From contig NZ_AP024650.1 in NCBI RefSeq assembly GCF_019977275.1, positions 3,286,001-3,350,000 on the forward strand: 64,000 nucleotides of DNA. The letters run 5' to 3'. The stretch comes from Arthrobacter sp. StoSoilB19. GTDB taxonomy: Bacteria > Actinomycetota > Actinomycetes > Actinomycetales > Micrococcaceae. Of this stretch, positions 53,263-63,052 are shown piece after piece (the stretch's first letter is position 1; every line of letters starts with the position of its first letter). The position numbers and the translations under genes were made by a program. The notes under the pieces were generated by a model. It was not told the origin of the DNA. It did no database searches and was given only the letters and a program-made list of their open reading frames with translations.

Positions 53263-54056
53263 ACGGAAGTCCCACACTTCGACTGCAGCAACGGCGCCAC
53301 CATGGCCCCGGAGGCGCCGTCCACGTGGATGGGGATGTCCAGGCCCGTGGCGGCCTGGATGCGGTCCAGCGCGGCGGAGATCTGCTCCACGGGTTCGTAG
53401 GCGCCGGTGTAGGTGACGCCCATGATGGCCGCCACGCCGATGGTGTTCTCATCCACGTAGCGGTCCAGGTCGTGGCCGTCCAGGGTGGGGTGTTCCCTGG
53501 ACACGGGAACGTAGCGGGCTTCCACCTCCCAGTAGTTGCAGAACTTCTCCCAGCACACCTGCACGGCGGAGCTGAGGACGATGTTCGGCGCGTCCGTGGG
53601 CTTGCCCTCGGCGCGGCGGCGGTGCTGCCACCGGCGCTTGAGGGCCAGGCCGGCCAGCATGCAGGCTTCGGAGGAGCCGATGGTGGAGGTGCCGATGGCC
53701 GCCGCAGGATCCGGGGCGTTCCACAGGTCCGCGAGCATCCGCCAGCACCGGGTCTCGATCAGCGCGGTCTGCGGGTACTCGTCCTTGTCGATCATGTTCT
53801 TGTCGAACGCTTCCGCATAAAGCTGCGAGGCTTCCCGTTCCATCCAGGTCCCCACGAACGTGGCCAGGTTCAGTCGGGAATTGCCGTCCAGCATCACCTC
53901 GTCATGGACCACCTGGTAGGCGGTGCCTGGCAGCGACTCCCCGTCGGGGATGGTGAAGCGCGGAAAGAGGGTGGATTCCCCCGGCCGGCTGAACAACGGG
54001 TTCAGCTCCACGCTCGTTTCGGGCTCGTGCCGTTCGCTCCGGTGTGACCTCGTCAT
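53217..54056 (-). pseudogene. Glutamate decarboxylase truncated at the C-terminus
   Basis: Starts at ATG 54056 (GAAGGAAC upstream) and is colinear with GadB-type enzymes through TSTIGSSEACMLAGLALKRR and HVDGASGAMVAPLL. It then breaks near residue 265 of the usual 460 or so. The pyridoxal-phosphate lysine (S-G-H-K motif) would lie beyond the break, so the product cannot be active. The last 15 codons come from a ParA-like gene. Confidence 0.9.
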
Positions 54057-54119
54057 GTCCAGTTCCTTCGCCCGCCGTCGTCCGCAGGCAGGCGCCTGCG
54101 GCCGCACTTCCGCTGTTCC
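53796..54119 (-). repeat. 324-bp direct repeat, copy 1 (gad 5' region)
   Basis: Colinear with 59069-59392 at a constant offset of 5273 bases without indels; a 60-base sample over the start codon shows four mismatches. Covers the gad promoter and first 87 or so codons. Confidence 0.85.
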
Positions 54120-54247
54120 CAGCACTCCGTATTATTCATGCACCCGGGACAAACGGCAGCAGGGGCGGCGGGGTTGGGCGCGGCAGGAGTACGACGGCGG
54201 CACGCACCAGGGTGCCGGCCGCACCGTACCAAAGGGCCGGGAGAGAC

Positions 54248-54946
54248 CTACTGCTGGCCGAACTTGTTCAGGCTCAGCGAGCGGGACCTGATCCCCTCGA
54301 TGTGGTTGTTCATCGCGGCCGTCGCCGCTGCGCAGTCCCCGGCCTTGAAGGCATCAATGATGGCCTGGTGCTCCTGCACCGTGTGGTCACCGCTCATGTC
54401 GTTGTGCACCATCAGCCTGAAGCGCTGGATGCTTCCCTCGATGGACCCGTAGGCCCGGAGCAGGAACTCGTTGTCCGTTGCCTCCACGATCCGCCGGTGG
54501 AAGTTTTCGTCGGCCTTCCAGTAGGCCCGGTACCCCGCGAAGGTGTCGCCGCCATGGCGTGACGCCTCAAGGTCGCGGTGGAACCCTTCCAGGTCCGCCA
54601 CCAGCTCCTGTGTTGAGTTGGTGCAGGCGATGCTGGTGCATGCAGGCTCGAGGATCTGACGCGACGTCAGAAGCGCCGCGATGTCGCTGGCGGTGGGCTC
54701 CGGCGCAACCTTGTAGCCGCGCAGGGCTTCCCGCCTGACCATGCCGGTGGTTTCCAGGCGTGCCAGGGCTTCCCGCACGGGAGTCGAAGAAACTTTAAAG
54801 CGCTTGGCCAATCCGTCAATGCTCAACGGCGATCCGGTGGAGATCTTGTCGTCGAGCAACAGGGACAGGATGGCCTCGAACACCTGGTCGACCAGCATGG
54901 GCCTGCCGGGGATCAGGACTTCTTCTTCAGGTGAAGCGGCGTTCAT
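54248..54946 (-). CDS. GntR-family regulator, FCD subgroup
   Basis: 232 residues. N-terminal winged helix (LVDQVFEAILSLLLDDKIS; LAKRFKVSSTPVREALARLE; GYKVAPEP) and a C-terminal FCD all-helical ligand domain with DENFHRRIVEATDNEF. Divergent from the ABC transporter at 55175, which it probably controls through the palindrome at 55063. FCD regulators typically sense organic acids such as lactate. Confidence 0.92.
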   Translation of the reverse strand: MNAASPEEEVLIPGRPMLVDQVFEAILSLLLDDKISTGSPLSIDGLAKRFKVSSTPVREALARLETTGMVRREALRGYKVAPEPTASDIAALLTSRQILEPACTSIACTNSTQELVADLEGFHRDLEASRHGGDTFAGYRAYWKADENFHRRIVEATDNEFLLRAYGSIEGSIQRFRLMVHNDMSGDHTVQEHQAIIDAFKAGDCAAATAAMNNHIEGIRSRSLSLNKFGQQ

Positions 54947-55062
54947 TTCGGAATCCTATGTGAATTTTTCGGTCAGTCGCATGCAGCCGCAACACCACTT
55001 CCACGAGCGCGTCGTCACAAACCAAACACGGCGAAAAGGGTGTTTGCAGAAAATCGTGCATG

Positions 55063-55075
55063 ATGTACGGTACAT
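55063..55075. promoter_or_regulatory. Probable GntR operator ATGTAC-G-GTACAT
   Basis: A perfect odd palindrome, with partly symmetrical flanks (ATG and GAT), about 100 bases before the ABC transporter start and 117 bases before the GntR start. Confidence 0.7.
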
Positions 55076-55174
55076 GATACCGGACAGCGAAGTGATCTGT
55101 ACCACAGCCAAGCTGCCCATCAAGGTTGGAAGCTCTCCTACCACCCCTCCTCCCCCACTTCCGAAGGCGTGTAG

Positions 55175-56089
55175 ATGATTCAGTTTCGATCGATGTTGGT
55201 GACCGTCGCCGCAGTTTCCATGGCGAGCGTGCTTCTCTCCGGGTGCTCCAACCCCGAAATGACCAGCTCAGCCCAGTCCGATGCCCCTAAAAGCCCAAGC
55301 TCCGCGGAGACCGTCAAAGTCGACGAAGCCGCCGCCGCAGCCCTCCCCAAGGAGGCGCGGGACAGGGGAACCCTGACCGTCACCATGAGCCAGAGCTCAC
55401 CTCCCCTGCACTTCATGGCCGCCGACGGGACAACCATTCAAGGTATTGACCCGGAAATTGCCATGGCCCTGGGCCAGACGCTGGGCCTGAAGACGGAGGT
55501 CAAGAGCGGCCCCTTCGACGGCATCATCCCCGGTATCGCTGCCGGCAAGTTCGACATGGCCATTTCCCAGATGTCCCCCTCGACGGAACGCATGAAAGTG
55601 CTTGATTTCGTCGACTACTACCAGTCAGGCAGCGGCATTGGTGTGGCTCCGGGCAACCCCCAGCACCTCACGCTGGACACACTCTGCGGGAAGCGTGTTG
55701 GCGTGCTGAAGGGTTCATTCCAGGACCTCAAGCGCCTTCCTGCCCTCTCCCAGGCGTGCACCGCCGCCGGCAGCCCAGCCATCGAGGCCATGACCTACCC
55801 CGATATGCAGGCCCCCAATCTCGCACTGACGGCCGGACGCATCGATGCGGTCTACATCGACGGACCCACCCTGGGCTACGCCATCAAGCAGGGCGGCCAG
55901 ATCGAACTGCTCGGCGAGAAGGACGTCTCCCCCGTCAGCATCGGCTTCAAGAAGGGCGCGGGCCTGGAAAAGGCGGTACAGCTGGGCATGGAGTCCCTTG
56001 CAAAGAGCGGCAAGTACAAGGAGATCCTCGACAAGTGGGGCGTGGGCACCGGTGCAATCTCTGACTTCGCCTTCAACAAAGCGCAGTAG
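55175..56089 (+). CDS. Amino-acid-type ABC transporter substrate-binding lipoprotein
   Basis: 304 residues. Lipobox VLLSGC (C24). SBP family 3 pattern: GTLTVTMSQSSPPLHFMAADG, GIDPEIAMALGQTLGL, FDGIIPGIAAGKFDMAISQMS. Binds a polar amino acid or related acid outside the cell for the permease and ATPase downstream. Confidence 0.92.
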   Translation: MIQFRSMLVTVAAVSMASVLLSGCSNPEMTSSAQSDAPKSPSSAETVKVDEAAAAALPKEARDRGTLTVTMSQSSPPLHFMAADGTTIQGIDPEIAMALGQTLGLKTEVKSGPFDGIIPGIAAGKFDMAISQMSPSTERMKVLDFVDYYQSGSGIGVAPGNPQHLTLDTLCGKRVGVLKGSFQDLKRLPALSQACTAAGSPAIEAMTYPDMQAPNLALTAGRIDAVYIDGPTLGYAIKQGGQIELLGEKDVSPVSIGFKKGAGLEKAVQLGMESLAKSGKYKEILDKWGVGTGAISDFAFNKAQ

Positions 56090-56093
56090 CCAG

Positions 56094-57052
56094 ATGGCCA
56101 ACACAGCCACGGAACCCGACGCCAAGGCACCCGCCGGTGACGCGCTGGACCGCCAGCTTCTACTGGGCCGTCCGCACCAGCGCCACGGAGGGTTGTGGCT
56201 GACGGCGGCAATCGTCCTGTTCGCGATCTTCCTGGTCGGCTATTCCCTCGTCACCAATCCGCGCTTCGAGTGGAACGTGGTCTTCGGCTGGTTTACCTCG
56301 GAGCGGCTGTTCACAGGCCTCCTGCGGACGCTGGGACTGACGGCCATCTCCATGGCTGTGGGAATCGTCGTCGGCGTCCTGCTGGCCCTGGCCAGGCTCG
56401 CCCCGAACGCCATCGTGGCCGGGACCGCCGCGTTCCTGGTCTGGCTCTTCCGCGGGGTGCCGGTCTTCGTCCAGCTCCTGTTCTGGGGTTTTATCGCCGC
56501 CATCTACCCACGGATTGCCGTGGGCGTGCCGTTCGGGCCCGAGTTCTTCTCGGTGGATGCCAACGTGCTCATCACCCCCTTCATGGCGGCGATCCTGGGG
56601 CTGGGCCTGAATGAAGGAGCCTACATGTCCGAGATCGTCCGGGCAGGGCTCCTGAGCGTCAACCGTGGACAAACGGAAGCGGCCACGGCGCTGGGCATGC
56701 GCCGGTTCGCGATACTTTCGCGGATCGTCCTGCCACAGGCAATGAAGATCATCATCCCGCCAACGGGCAACCAGACCATCTCCATGCTGAAGACCACCTC
56801 CCTGGTGAGCGTCCTGGCCTTCCCCGAGCTGCTCTATTCAGCGCAGCTGGTTTACAGCGCCAACTTCAAAACCATTCCGCTGCTTATCGCCGCAAGCATG
56901 TGGTACCTGCTGGTGACCAGCGTTCTGAGCCTTGGGCAGTTCTTCATTGAACGGCACTTCAACCGGGGCGGAATCATCTCCGGACGCAGCCCCCGCCGGC
57001 CCCGCAAGCCCAAGGCGGCGAACGCCCGCACCACACCAGAGGAGGCCCAGCC

Positions 57053-57056
<4 letters not shown>
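56094..57056 (+). CDS. Amino-acid ABC transporter permease
   Basis: 320 residues with five or six helices and the EAA motif ([25 protein letters not shown]). His/Glu/Gln-type permease (TIGR01726-like start [16 protein letters not shown]). A hydrophilic C-terminal tail of about 40 basic residues is longer than usual. ATG is four bases after the binding-protein stop and its 3' end overlaps the ATPase start. Confidence 0.92.
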
Positions 57057-57817
<761 letters not shown>

Positions 57818-57840
57818 ACCTTCACATTGGAGCAGGACCC

Positions 57841-59016
57841 TTGAGAAACAAATGGATTGTCAGCATCGATGACTACCGCAAGGCTTCCCGGAAACAGCTT
57901 CCGAAAATGATCTCGGACTATTTGGAGGGCGGTGCGCTGGACGAGACCACCATGCGCGCCAACGAGGACCGGTTCGATGCCCTGATGCTTCGCCAACGAT
58001 CAATGGTGGACCTTCGGGGCCTGAACACATCCACCACCGTGCTGGGCCATTCCCTGGCGCTGCCGCTGATGGTGGCACCGATGGGCATGCTCACCATCTT
58101 CCACCCGGGTTCGGATCCTGCCGTTGCCCGGGCCGCGGTAAGGGCGGGGTCGATCTTCATCCACAGTGCGTGGGCCGGCTGCTCGCTGGAGGAGGTGGCC
58201 AAGGTGGCCCCGAACAACCTGTGGGCGCAAATCGCCTTCTGGAAGGATCCGGAGGAAACCGCCAGCTACATCAACCGGGCCCGGGCCGTGGGGGTGGAGA
58301 CCCTGGTGGTGGCGGGCGACGTCGGGTCCTCCAGCAAGCGGGAACGGGACCTGCACCATGGACTGTCCATGCCGCCGCGCCCGCCGGTGGCGGACTACTT
58401 CAATGCCGCCACCCGCCCGGCCTGGCTGTGGCGCTGGCTCACCGGCCGGAAAATGACCTACGGGAACTACCAGATTAACGGCCGCCCGCTGCGCATGGAC
58501 GAGATGAACAACTGGATGGCGACCAACAAGAACCCGGGCGCCACCTGGGAGGACTTTGCCAGGCTCCGGTCCGAGTGGAAGGGGAACCTGGTGATCAAGG
58601 GCATCATGGACGCCGAGGACGCGGCCCGCGCCGTGGACGAGGGCGCGGACGGCATTTTTGTCTCCAACCACGGCGGCCGGCAGTTCGACTCCCAGCCTGC
58701 CACCATCGATGTCCTCCCCTCCATCGCTGACGCCGTGGGCGGCCGGGCGGAGATCTATCTCGACGGCGGTATCCGGCGCGGCCACGACATCGTCAAGGCA
58801 GTGGCGCTGGGCGCCAAGGCGGCACTGGCCGGGCGCCCGTTTGCCTACGCCCTCGCCACGGGCGGGGAGCCGGCGGTGGACCGGGTGTTCGGAATCCTCC
58901 AGGACGAGCTCAAGGGCGCGATGGGGTTCGTGGGCAAGTCATCCGTTGCGGACCTGGACAGCAGCATCTTTGCAGGGCGCAGCACGTCAGCCGTACCCGA
59001 GAGCCTGCTTGTGTAG
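57841..59016 (+). CDS. FMN-dependent alpha-hydroxy-acid dehydrogenase (lactate dehydrogenase-like)
   Basis: 391 residues; start TTG 57841, 24 bases after the ATPase stop. FMN barrel motifs: LMVAPMGMLTIFHPGSD, AQIAFWKDPE, VIKGIMDAEDAARAVDEGADGI cut here as VIKGIMDAEDAARA, active-site SNHGGRQFD with base His and substrate Arg, and YLDGGIRRGHDIVKA. Oxidises L-lactate or another 2-hydroxy acid at the membrane. Joint regulation with the ABC transporter suggests that transporter brings in the same or a related acid. Confidence 0.9.
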   Translation: MRNKWIVSIDDYRKASRKQLPKMISDYLEGGALDETTMRANEDRFDALMLRQRSMVDLRGLNTSTTVLGHSLALPLMVAPMGMLTIFHPGSDPAVARAAVRAGSIFIHSAWAGCSLEEVAKVAPNNLWAQIAFWKDPEETASYINRARAVGVETLVVAGDVGSSSKRERDLHHGLSMPPRPPVADYFNAATRPAWLWRWLTGRKMTYGNYQINGRPLRMDEMNNWMATNKNPGATWEDFARLRSEWKGNLVIKGIMDAEDAARAVDEGADGIFVSNHGGRQFDSQPATIDVLPSIADAVGGRAEIYLDGGIRRGHDIVKAVALGAKAALAGRPFAYALATGGEPAVDRVFGILQDELKGAMGFVGKSSVADLDSSIFAGRSTSAVPESLLV

Positions 59017-59038
59017 AAGCATGAATCTGTCTTCAGTT

Positions 59039-59070
59039 ACTGCCCGCTTCCCCGACGGGAGGCGGGCAGT
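59039..59070 (+). terminator. Terminator after the hydroxy-acid dehydrogenase
   Basis: ACTGCCCGC and GCGGGCAGT are exact inverses with an inner TCCC/GGGA stem. Its right edge coincides with the end of the 324-bp repeat, so the rearrangement joined exactly at the terminator. Confidence 0.85.
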
Positions 59071-59392
59071 TCTTGTCGAAGGCTGCCGCGTACAACTGCG
59101 AGGCTTCCGGTTCCATCCAGGCCCCCTCGAACGTGGCCAGGTTCAGGCGCGAGTTGCGGCCCAGCATCACCTCGTCGCGGACCACCTGGTAGGCGGTACC
59201 CGGCAACGATTCCCCGTCCGGGATGGTGAAGCGCGGAAAGAGGGTGGACTCCCCCGGCCGGCTGAACAACGGGTTCAGCTCCACATTCGTTTCGGGCTCG
59301 TGCCGTTCGCTCCGGTGTGACCTCGCCACGTCCAGTTCCTTCGCCCGCCGTCGTCCCCAGGCAGACGCCTGCGGCCGCACTTCCGCTGTTCC
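59069..59392 (-). repeat. 324-bp direct repeat, copy 2 (gad 5' region)
   Basis: Matches 53796-54119 in the same orientation. The two copies bracket the GntR, ABC transporter and hydroxy-acid dehydrogenase genes, so recombination between them would delete about 5.3 kb. Confidence 0.85.
59072..59329 (-). pseudogene. Second 5' fragment of glutamate decarboxylase
   Basis: About 86 codons colinear with the 54056 copy up to AFDKN, then it runs into the terminator. The ATG start of copy 1 is GTG here (59329). No downstream gad sequence remains. Confidence 0.88.
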
Positions 59393-59434
59393 GGATTACA
59401 TCGCATTTATACCGGGCCGGTACCCTTGGCACTT

Positions 59435-60736
59435 ATGGGGAACAAAACCGCGCCGCACGTACGCGAACAACTTTTCAAGCTGCCCATCATGGCCATTGTC
59501 TTCCTTCTCCCGTTGCGGGCGCTCTCTATCCCCGGCGCCGGTGGCGCCACGCCAGGACTCGTTTTATCCCTCGCCTTGTTCCTGGTTGTCTGGAGCAGCG
59601 CAAGGACCTACCGGATCGGGTGGCCTGTACTCCTGACAGTCGCATCCTTGGTGTCCGCTCCATTCCTCATGGAGTTCTCGCGGGCCGATCACCGTATCGA
59701 GTCGGGCGCCGCGCTGGGGTACGTGGTTATCCTCCTAGGGGCACTGATGACGTACTTGACACTCTTGTGGTCAAAGAACGAGCTCGGCCTCCGCGCAACG
59801 GCCCTCCTATACAGTGTCGGCTGGATTGTGCAGCAGGCTGCCACGCCGAGTAGTTGGAGCACCAATGCGTGGAAGTACTCATTTTCGTGGCCCGTAACGA
59901 TTTTCCTTGCCGCATTGATCTACAACAACCGGTCGCGCATACTGTCGGTGCTGTTCGTCGGTCTGATGGCTGGCCTGTCAATTTTTAACGACTTCCGAAG
60001 CAACTTCGGTCTCCTAGTGCTGACTGCCGTCCTTGTCGTCTGGCTCTGGAAGCGCAACGCCCCCGATAGCAGCATCAAGACTGGCGCCATTCTCCTGGGA
60101 CTAGGCGGTGTCTTGTGGGGTGTCTATCAAGCAGCCATATGGTTGGCCCTGGAAGGATACTTGGGGCTTCGAAACCAACTGGTAACCGCGCAACAGCTCG
60201 CGAGTGGTGAATCCCTGATTGCATCAGGCCGAGTTGAATCCTCGGCAGCGTTCGACCTATTCGCGCAACGACCTTGGGGGTATGGGCCTGGCGTAACTCC
60301 CAACACTGAAGACGTACTCGTCGCCAAGACTGCATTGCAGGGAACCGGGGCGAACCTTGACGGGCAGTACATCAACACATACGTGGTCGGAGATCAAATA
60401 AAACTGCACTCAGTAGCGAGCGATCTTTGGGTCAGCTTCGGGATCGCCGGGCTAGTACTCGCAGCGTACTTCGCATGGTCGATCCTTATCCGCCTGGTTG
60501 GATCTGAGGAACAGGTGACGGTCTTGTACATCTTCGCGTCCCTGGTTGCCCTCTGGGATCTGGCATTCTCGCCGATCACCTCGAACATACACGAGGTAGT
60601 TTTTGCGGCGGCTCTGGCTACTCCTCTCCTGTCGGAAATGCAGAAAAGCAGGACGCGCCAGAAGGAAAAAAAGATGACCCGCCATGAGAGTGAACTGATG
60701 GCAATCACAGCGGCCAGAAGTGACCAGCGCGCCTAA
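59435..60736 (+). CDS. O-antigen polymerase/ligase-like membrane protein (Wzy/WaaL fold)
   Basis: 433 residues with about eleven hydrophobic helices. The large external loop contains the RPWGYGPG and HSVASDLWVSFGIAG motifs typical of O-antigen ligase/polymerase proteins. ATG 59435 has no good ribosome site (an in-frame TTG at 59426 is an alternative). It starts 43 bases from the gad 5' repeat. It may polymerise or attach repeat units of a second polymer, or belong with the alginate-like operon 6 kb away. Confidence 0.8.
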   Translation: MGNKTAPHVREQLFKLPIMAIVFLLPLRALSIPGAGGATPGLVLSLALFLVVWSSARTYRIGWPVLLTVASLVSAPFLMEFSRADHRIESGAALGYVVILLGALMTYLTLLWSKNELGLRATALLYSVGWIVQQAATPSSWSTNAWKYSFSWPVTIFLAALIYNNRSRILSVLFVGLMAGLSIFNDFRSNFGLLVLTAVLVVWLWKRNAPDSSIKTGAILLGLGGVLWGVYQAAIWLALEGYLGLRNQLVTAQQLASGESLIASGRVESSAAFDLFAQRPWGYGPGVTPNTEDVLVAKTALQGTGANLDGQYINTYVVGDQIKLHSVASDLWVSFGIAGLVLAAYFAWSILIRLVGSEEQVTVLYIFASLVALWDLAFSPITSNIHEVVFAAALATPLLSEMQKSRTRQKEKKMTRHESELMAITAARSDQRA

Positions 60737-61035
60737 CGCTTGTGTGGGGCTCGTCCGAGCGGCCCAGATGGTCCACAGGACGGCCATCACCAGCACGATC
60801 GTACGGGCGACGCTCATCTTCTTGCCAGCCGATAACACAAGCCCACTGACTGTAAACATCGCGAGGCTCTCAAGCTTTCAGTGCCGATTCGGCTTGACGT
60901 CATCCAGAACCCAGTCGCGCAAAATTACCCCCAAAAGAAGTGATTTTGCCCCGATTTCTACCCGGGCCAATATGACCCGTTAAGTTCCCGTTCACGTTGA
61001 CAGAGCATAAAGAGATGTGACATAAACGCCTGCCG
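60737..61035. other. Intergenic region, 299 bases
   Basis: No confident gene. On the minus strand a hydrophobic stretch (ARTIVLVMAVLWTIWAA, 60740-60810) precedes sequence antisense to the Wzy-like gene; it may be a remnant of another membrane protein. Confidence 0.4.
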
Positions 61036-62397
61036 TTACCGGTACCCATCCACAATTGCGGCGGCAATTTCCTTGTAGGCCCGCCGTGTCTCCGGCTTCA
61101 GCACATCGAGGGTCACAAGGTCGCCGTCGGCCACGCCGCGGTCGTGCGGCACAGCGATGAGTTCGCGGCAGATCCCTGCCAGGTGCTCCTCAATCGCGTC
61201 CTTGTCCACCCGGGAGGACACTTCGTCCTTGTCCGTGATCACCACAATGGCGTTCCGGGCCAGGTCCTCGTAGCCGTGGCTCGCCAGCCAGTGCAGGGTG
61301 CTGCGGGCCCGCTTGGCACCGGACACCGCATAGCCGGCGGCGATCACCAGGTTGTCGGCTGACTGCAGGATGCCGCTCATCGCGTTGTGGGTTACGCCGG
61401 TCCCGCAGTCGGTCAGCGCCACCGAGTAGTAGCCGGAGATGAGCTTGCGGATCCGCAGGTACTCCTCGGCCGTCAGGGAGTCCGAGACCTCCGGGTCCTG
61501 CTCCCCTGCGATCAAGTGCAGCCGGCCGGCGTGGTGCATGTACCGGGCAAGCGCCGTCAGCGAGTCAATGGATTCAATGTTCTCCAGCAGGTCCGTAATG
61601 GTCCGCGGGCTGGCCTGCTGGTAGATGCCCTCGCCCAGCGCGCGCTCCACCAGGTCCCCGGAGTCCGGGTTGGCGTCGATGGCGCAGGGGGCGTCACCGC
61701 GGTATTCGGCCAAGGTCAGGCCCACGCCCACGGTGGTGGAGGTCTTGCCGATGCCGCCCTTGAGGCTGAGGATGGCGGTGTTGTAGCTGCCCTGGAGCTG
61801 CCGGGAAATCCGGCGCCCCAACTCGTCCTCCTGCCGTTGCTTGGGGCCGGGACCCAGGTTCCAGGCGCCTCCGGTCAGGTTGTACAGCGCCCCGCGGATG
61901 CCACCCCTCGGGCGGGGCTTCTGCTCCTTGACGAACAGTCCCGGCGAGCTGATGAAGTCCGGCATGGCGCTTTCGGCGATGGCATCGGCCACGGTGGGCC
62001 GGCTGCGGCGGAAAGCGGGAGCGTCCGACGGCGGCGCGGCAGCTTTGCGGGCAGCGTCACCTGAAACATCGACCGGCGGCGCGGAGGGAACAGACGCGAT
62101 TGGATCCGCGGCGGGCTGCCTCGCGGGTGGCGCAGGAGGGGCCGCCGCAGGCGATGGTGCCCGCGACGGCTTGGTGGCATCGGCTGCGGCAGCCGCTGCC
62201 GCCCAGGACGTGCGGCGAGAAGCTGGCGTCCCGGCGTCGTTGGAACTGGAAGGGGAAGGGTTTACTGCTGGCATGGTTCCTGTCCAGGCATCGTCCACTG
62301 AGCCGTCGGCACGACGAAGGTCGCGGCGTCGGCGCAGTTGCGGCTGCCCTGCATCCTCTGCTGGGGCGCCTGCATTCTGATCCGCCGGTTCTGGCAT
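61036..62397 (-). CDS. MinD/ParA-like ATPase with long disordered N-terminus (EspI-like)
   Basis: 453 residues. Residues 1-150 are Ala/Pro/Ser-rich and disordered. The ATPase domain has a deviant Walker A LKGGIGKTST (about residue 213), IDANPDSGDLVERAL, and TDCGTGVTHNAM. This layout matches actinobacterial ParA-type proteins near type VII secretion, such as EspI, but no ESX gene is in the window. A degraded copy of its C-terminus lies at 53139. Confidence 0.88.
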   Translation of the reverse strand: MPEPADQNAGAPAEDAGQPQLRRRRDLRRADGSVDDAWTGTMPAVNPSPSSSNDAGTPASRRTSWAAAAAAADATKPSRAPSPAAAPPAPPARQPAADPIASVPSAPPVDVSGDAARKAAAPPSDAPAFRRSRPTVADAIAESAMPDFISSPGLFVKEQKPRPRGGIRGALYNLTGGAWNLGPGPKQRQEDELGRRISRQLQGSYNTAILSLKGGIGKTSTTVGVGLTLAEYRGDAPCAIDANPDSGDLVERALGEGIYQQASPRTITDLLENIESIDSLTALARYMHHAGRLHLIAGEQDPEVSDSLTAEEYLRIRKLISGYYSVALTDCGTGVTHNAMSGILQSADNLVIAAGYAVSGAKRARSTLHWLASHGYEDLARNAIVVITDKDEVSSRVDKDAIEEHLAGICRELIAVPHDRGVADGDLVTLDVLKPETRRAYKEIAAAIVDGYR

Positions 62398-62493
62398 GTC
62401 TGTCCCCCCGGACGATCGGCAAACTGTTATGCAGCACTAGTTCGAACAGTAAGTCTAGGCGCTGGGACCGGGTTACCCAGCCAGGCTGTTTAG

Positions 62494-62613
62494 TTAGTGG
62501 TGCGTGAGGGCGGCCGCTACCACCGCGACGGTGAGGACCAGGAGGACGGCAAGAATGGTGTAGCCCACCCACTTGGGACGCCCTTTGTGGGGGTTGATGT
62601 CGACGTACGGCAT
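62494..62613 (-). CDS. 39-aa single-span membrane peptide
   Basis: ATG 62613, two bases after the stop of the 52-aa gene. PYVDINPHKGRPKWVGY leads into a hydrophobic helix (ILAVLLVLTVAVVAAAL) and ends THH. N-terminus probably inside. Unknown role. Confidence 0.6.
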   Translation of the reverse strand: MPYVDINPHKGRPKWVGYTILAVLLVLTVAVVAAALTHH

Positions 62614-62615
62614 GG

Positions 62616-62774
62616 TCAGCGTTGATTACCTCTGGGTGCGGGCCGGACGGGGATCCGGAGTGCGCGGCGCTTGAGCCGCAGCATCTGGTACAGGACAGCG
62701 AAGGGAACCAGCAGGGTGCCCAGCAAAGCGGTCAGTGCCAGGGCGTAGTCCGAAAAAGCCACAGAAGCCTCCAT
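62616..62774 (-). CDS. 52-aa single-span membrane peptide
   Basis: ATG 62774. A hydrophobic helix (YALALTALLGTLLVPFAVLY) is followed by a strongly basic tail (RLKRRALRIPVRPAPRG). Tandem with the 39-aa gene and upstream of the ParA-like gene on the same strand; perhaps one transcript. Confidence 0.6.
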   Translation of the reverse strand: MEASVAFSDYALALTALLGTLLVPFAVLYQMLRLKRRALRIPVRPAPRGNQR

Positions 62775-63052
62775 TGGTCAAGTGATCCCCATCGCCTCGA
62801 ACCTAATCACGTGGCATATGGATTCACAAGTCACGGCGAAGAGCGGGACTTAAGCCTCTAGACCAATGTTCTTGGACCACAAGCAGCGCAAACAGCCTTC
62901 ACAAAAACCACGAGGACAGCCAGCTAAACAAAGGAAAGTAGCCTTATCTTTTACTTTCATCATTCCCCCGGCCGCGCGCCCGCGATCATGGGTTAGTCGC
63001 GTGGAAATGCGCGCGGGTCCAACCTCAAGATTTGCTCAAGAAAGACGTATTG
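62775..63052. other. Intergenic region, 278 bases
   Basis: Nothing convincing seen. AT-richer than its surroundings around 62900-62970, consistent with promoter sequence for the small membrane genes. Confidence 0.4.

Noticed and set aside
60452..60859. 135-codon minus-strand frame with a hydrophobic start
   Set aside because: Most of it is antisense to the Wzy-like gene; only the first 40 codons look protein-like, too little to call.
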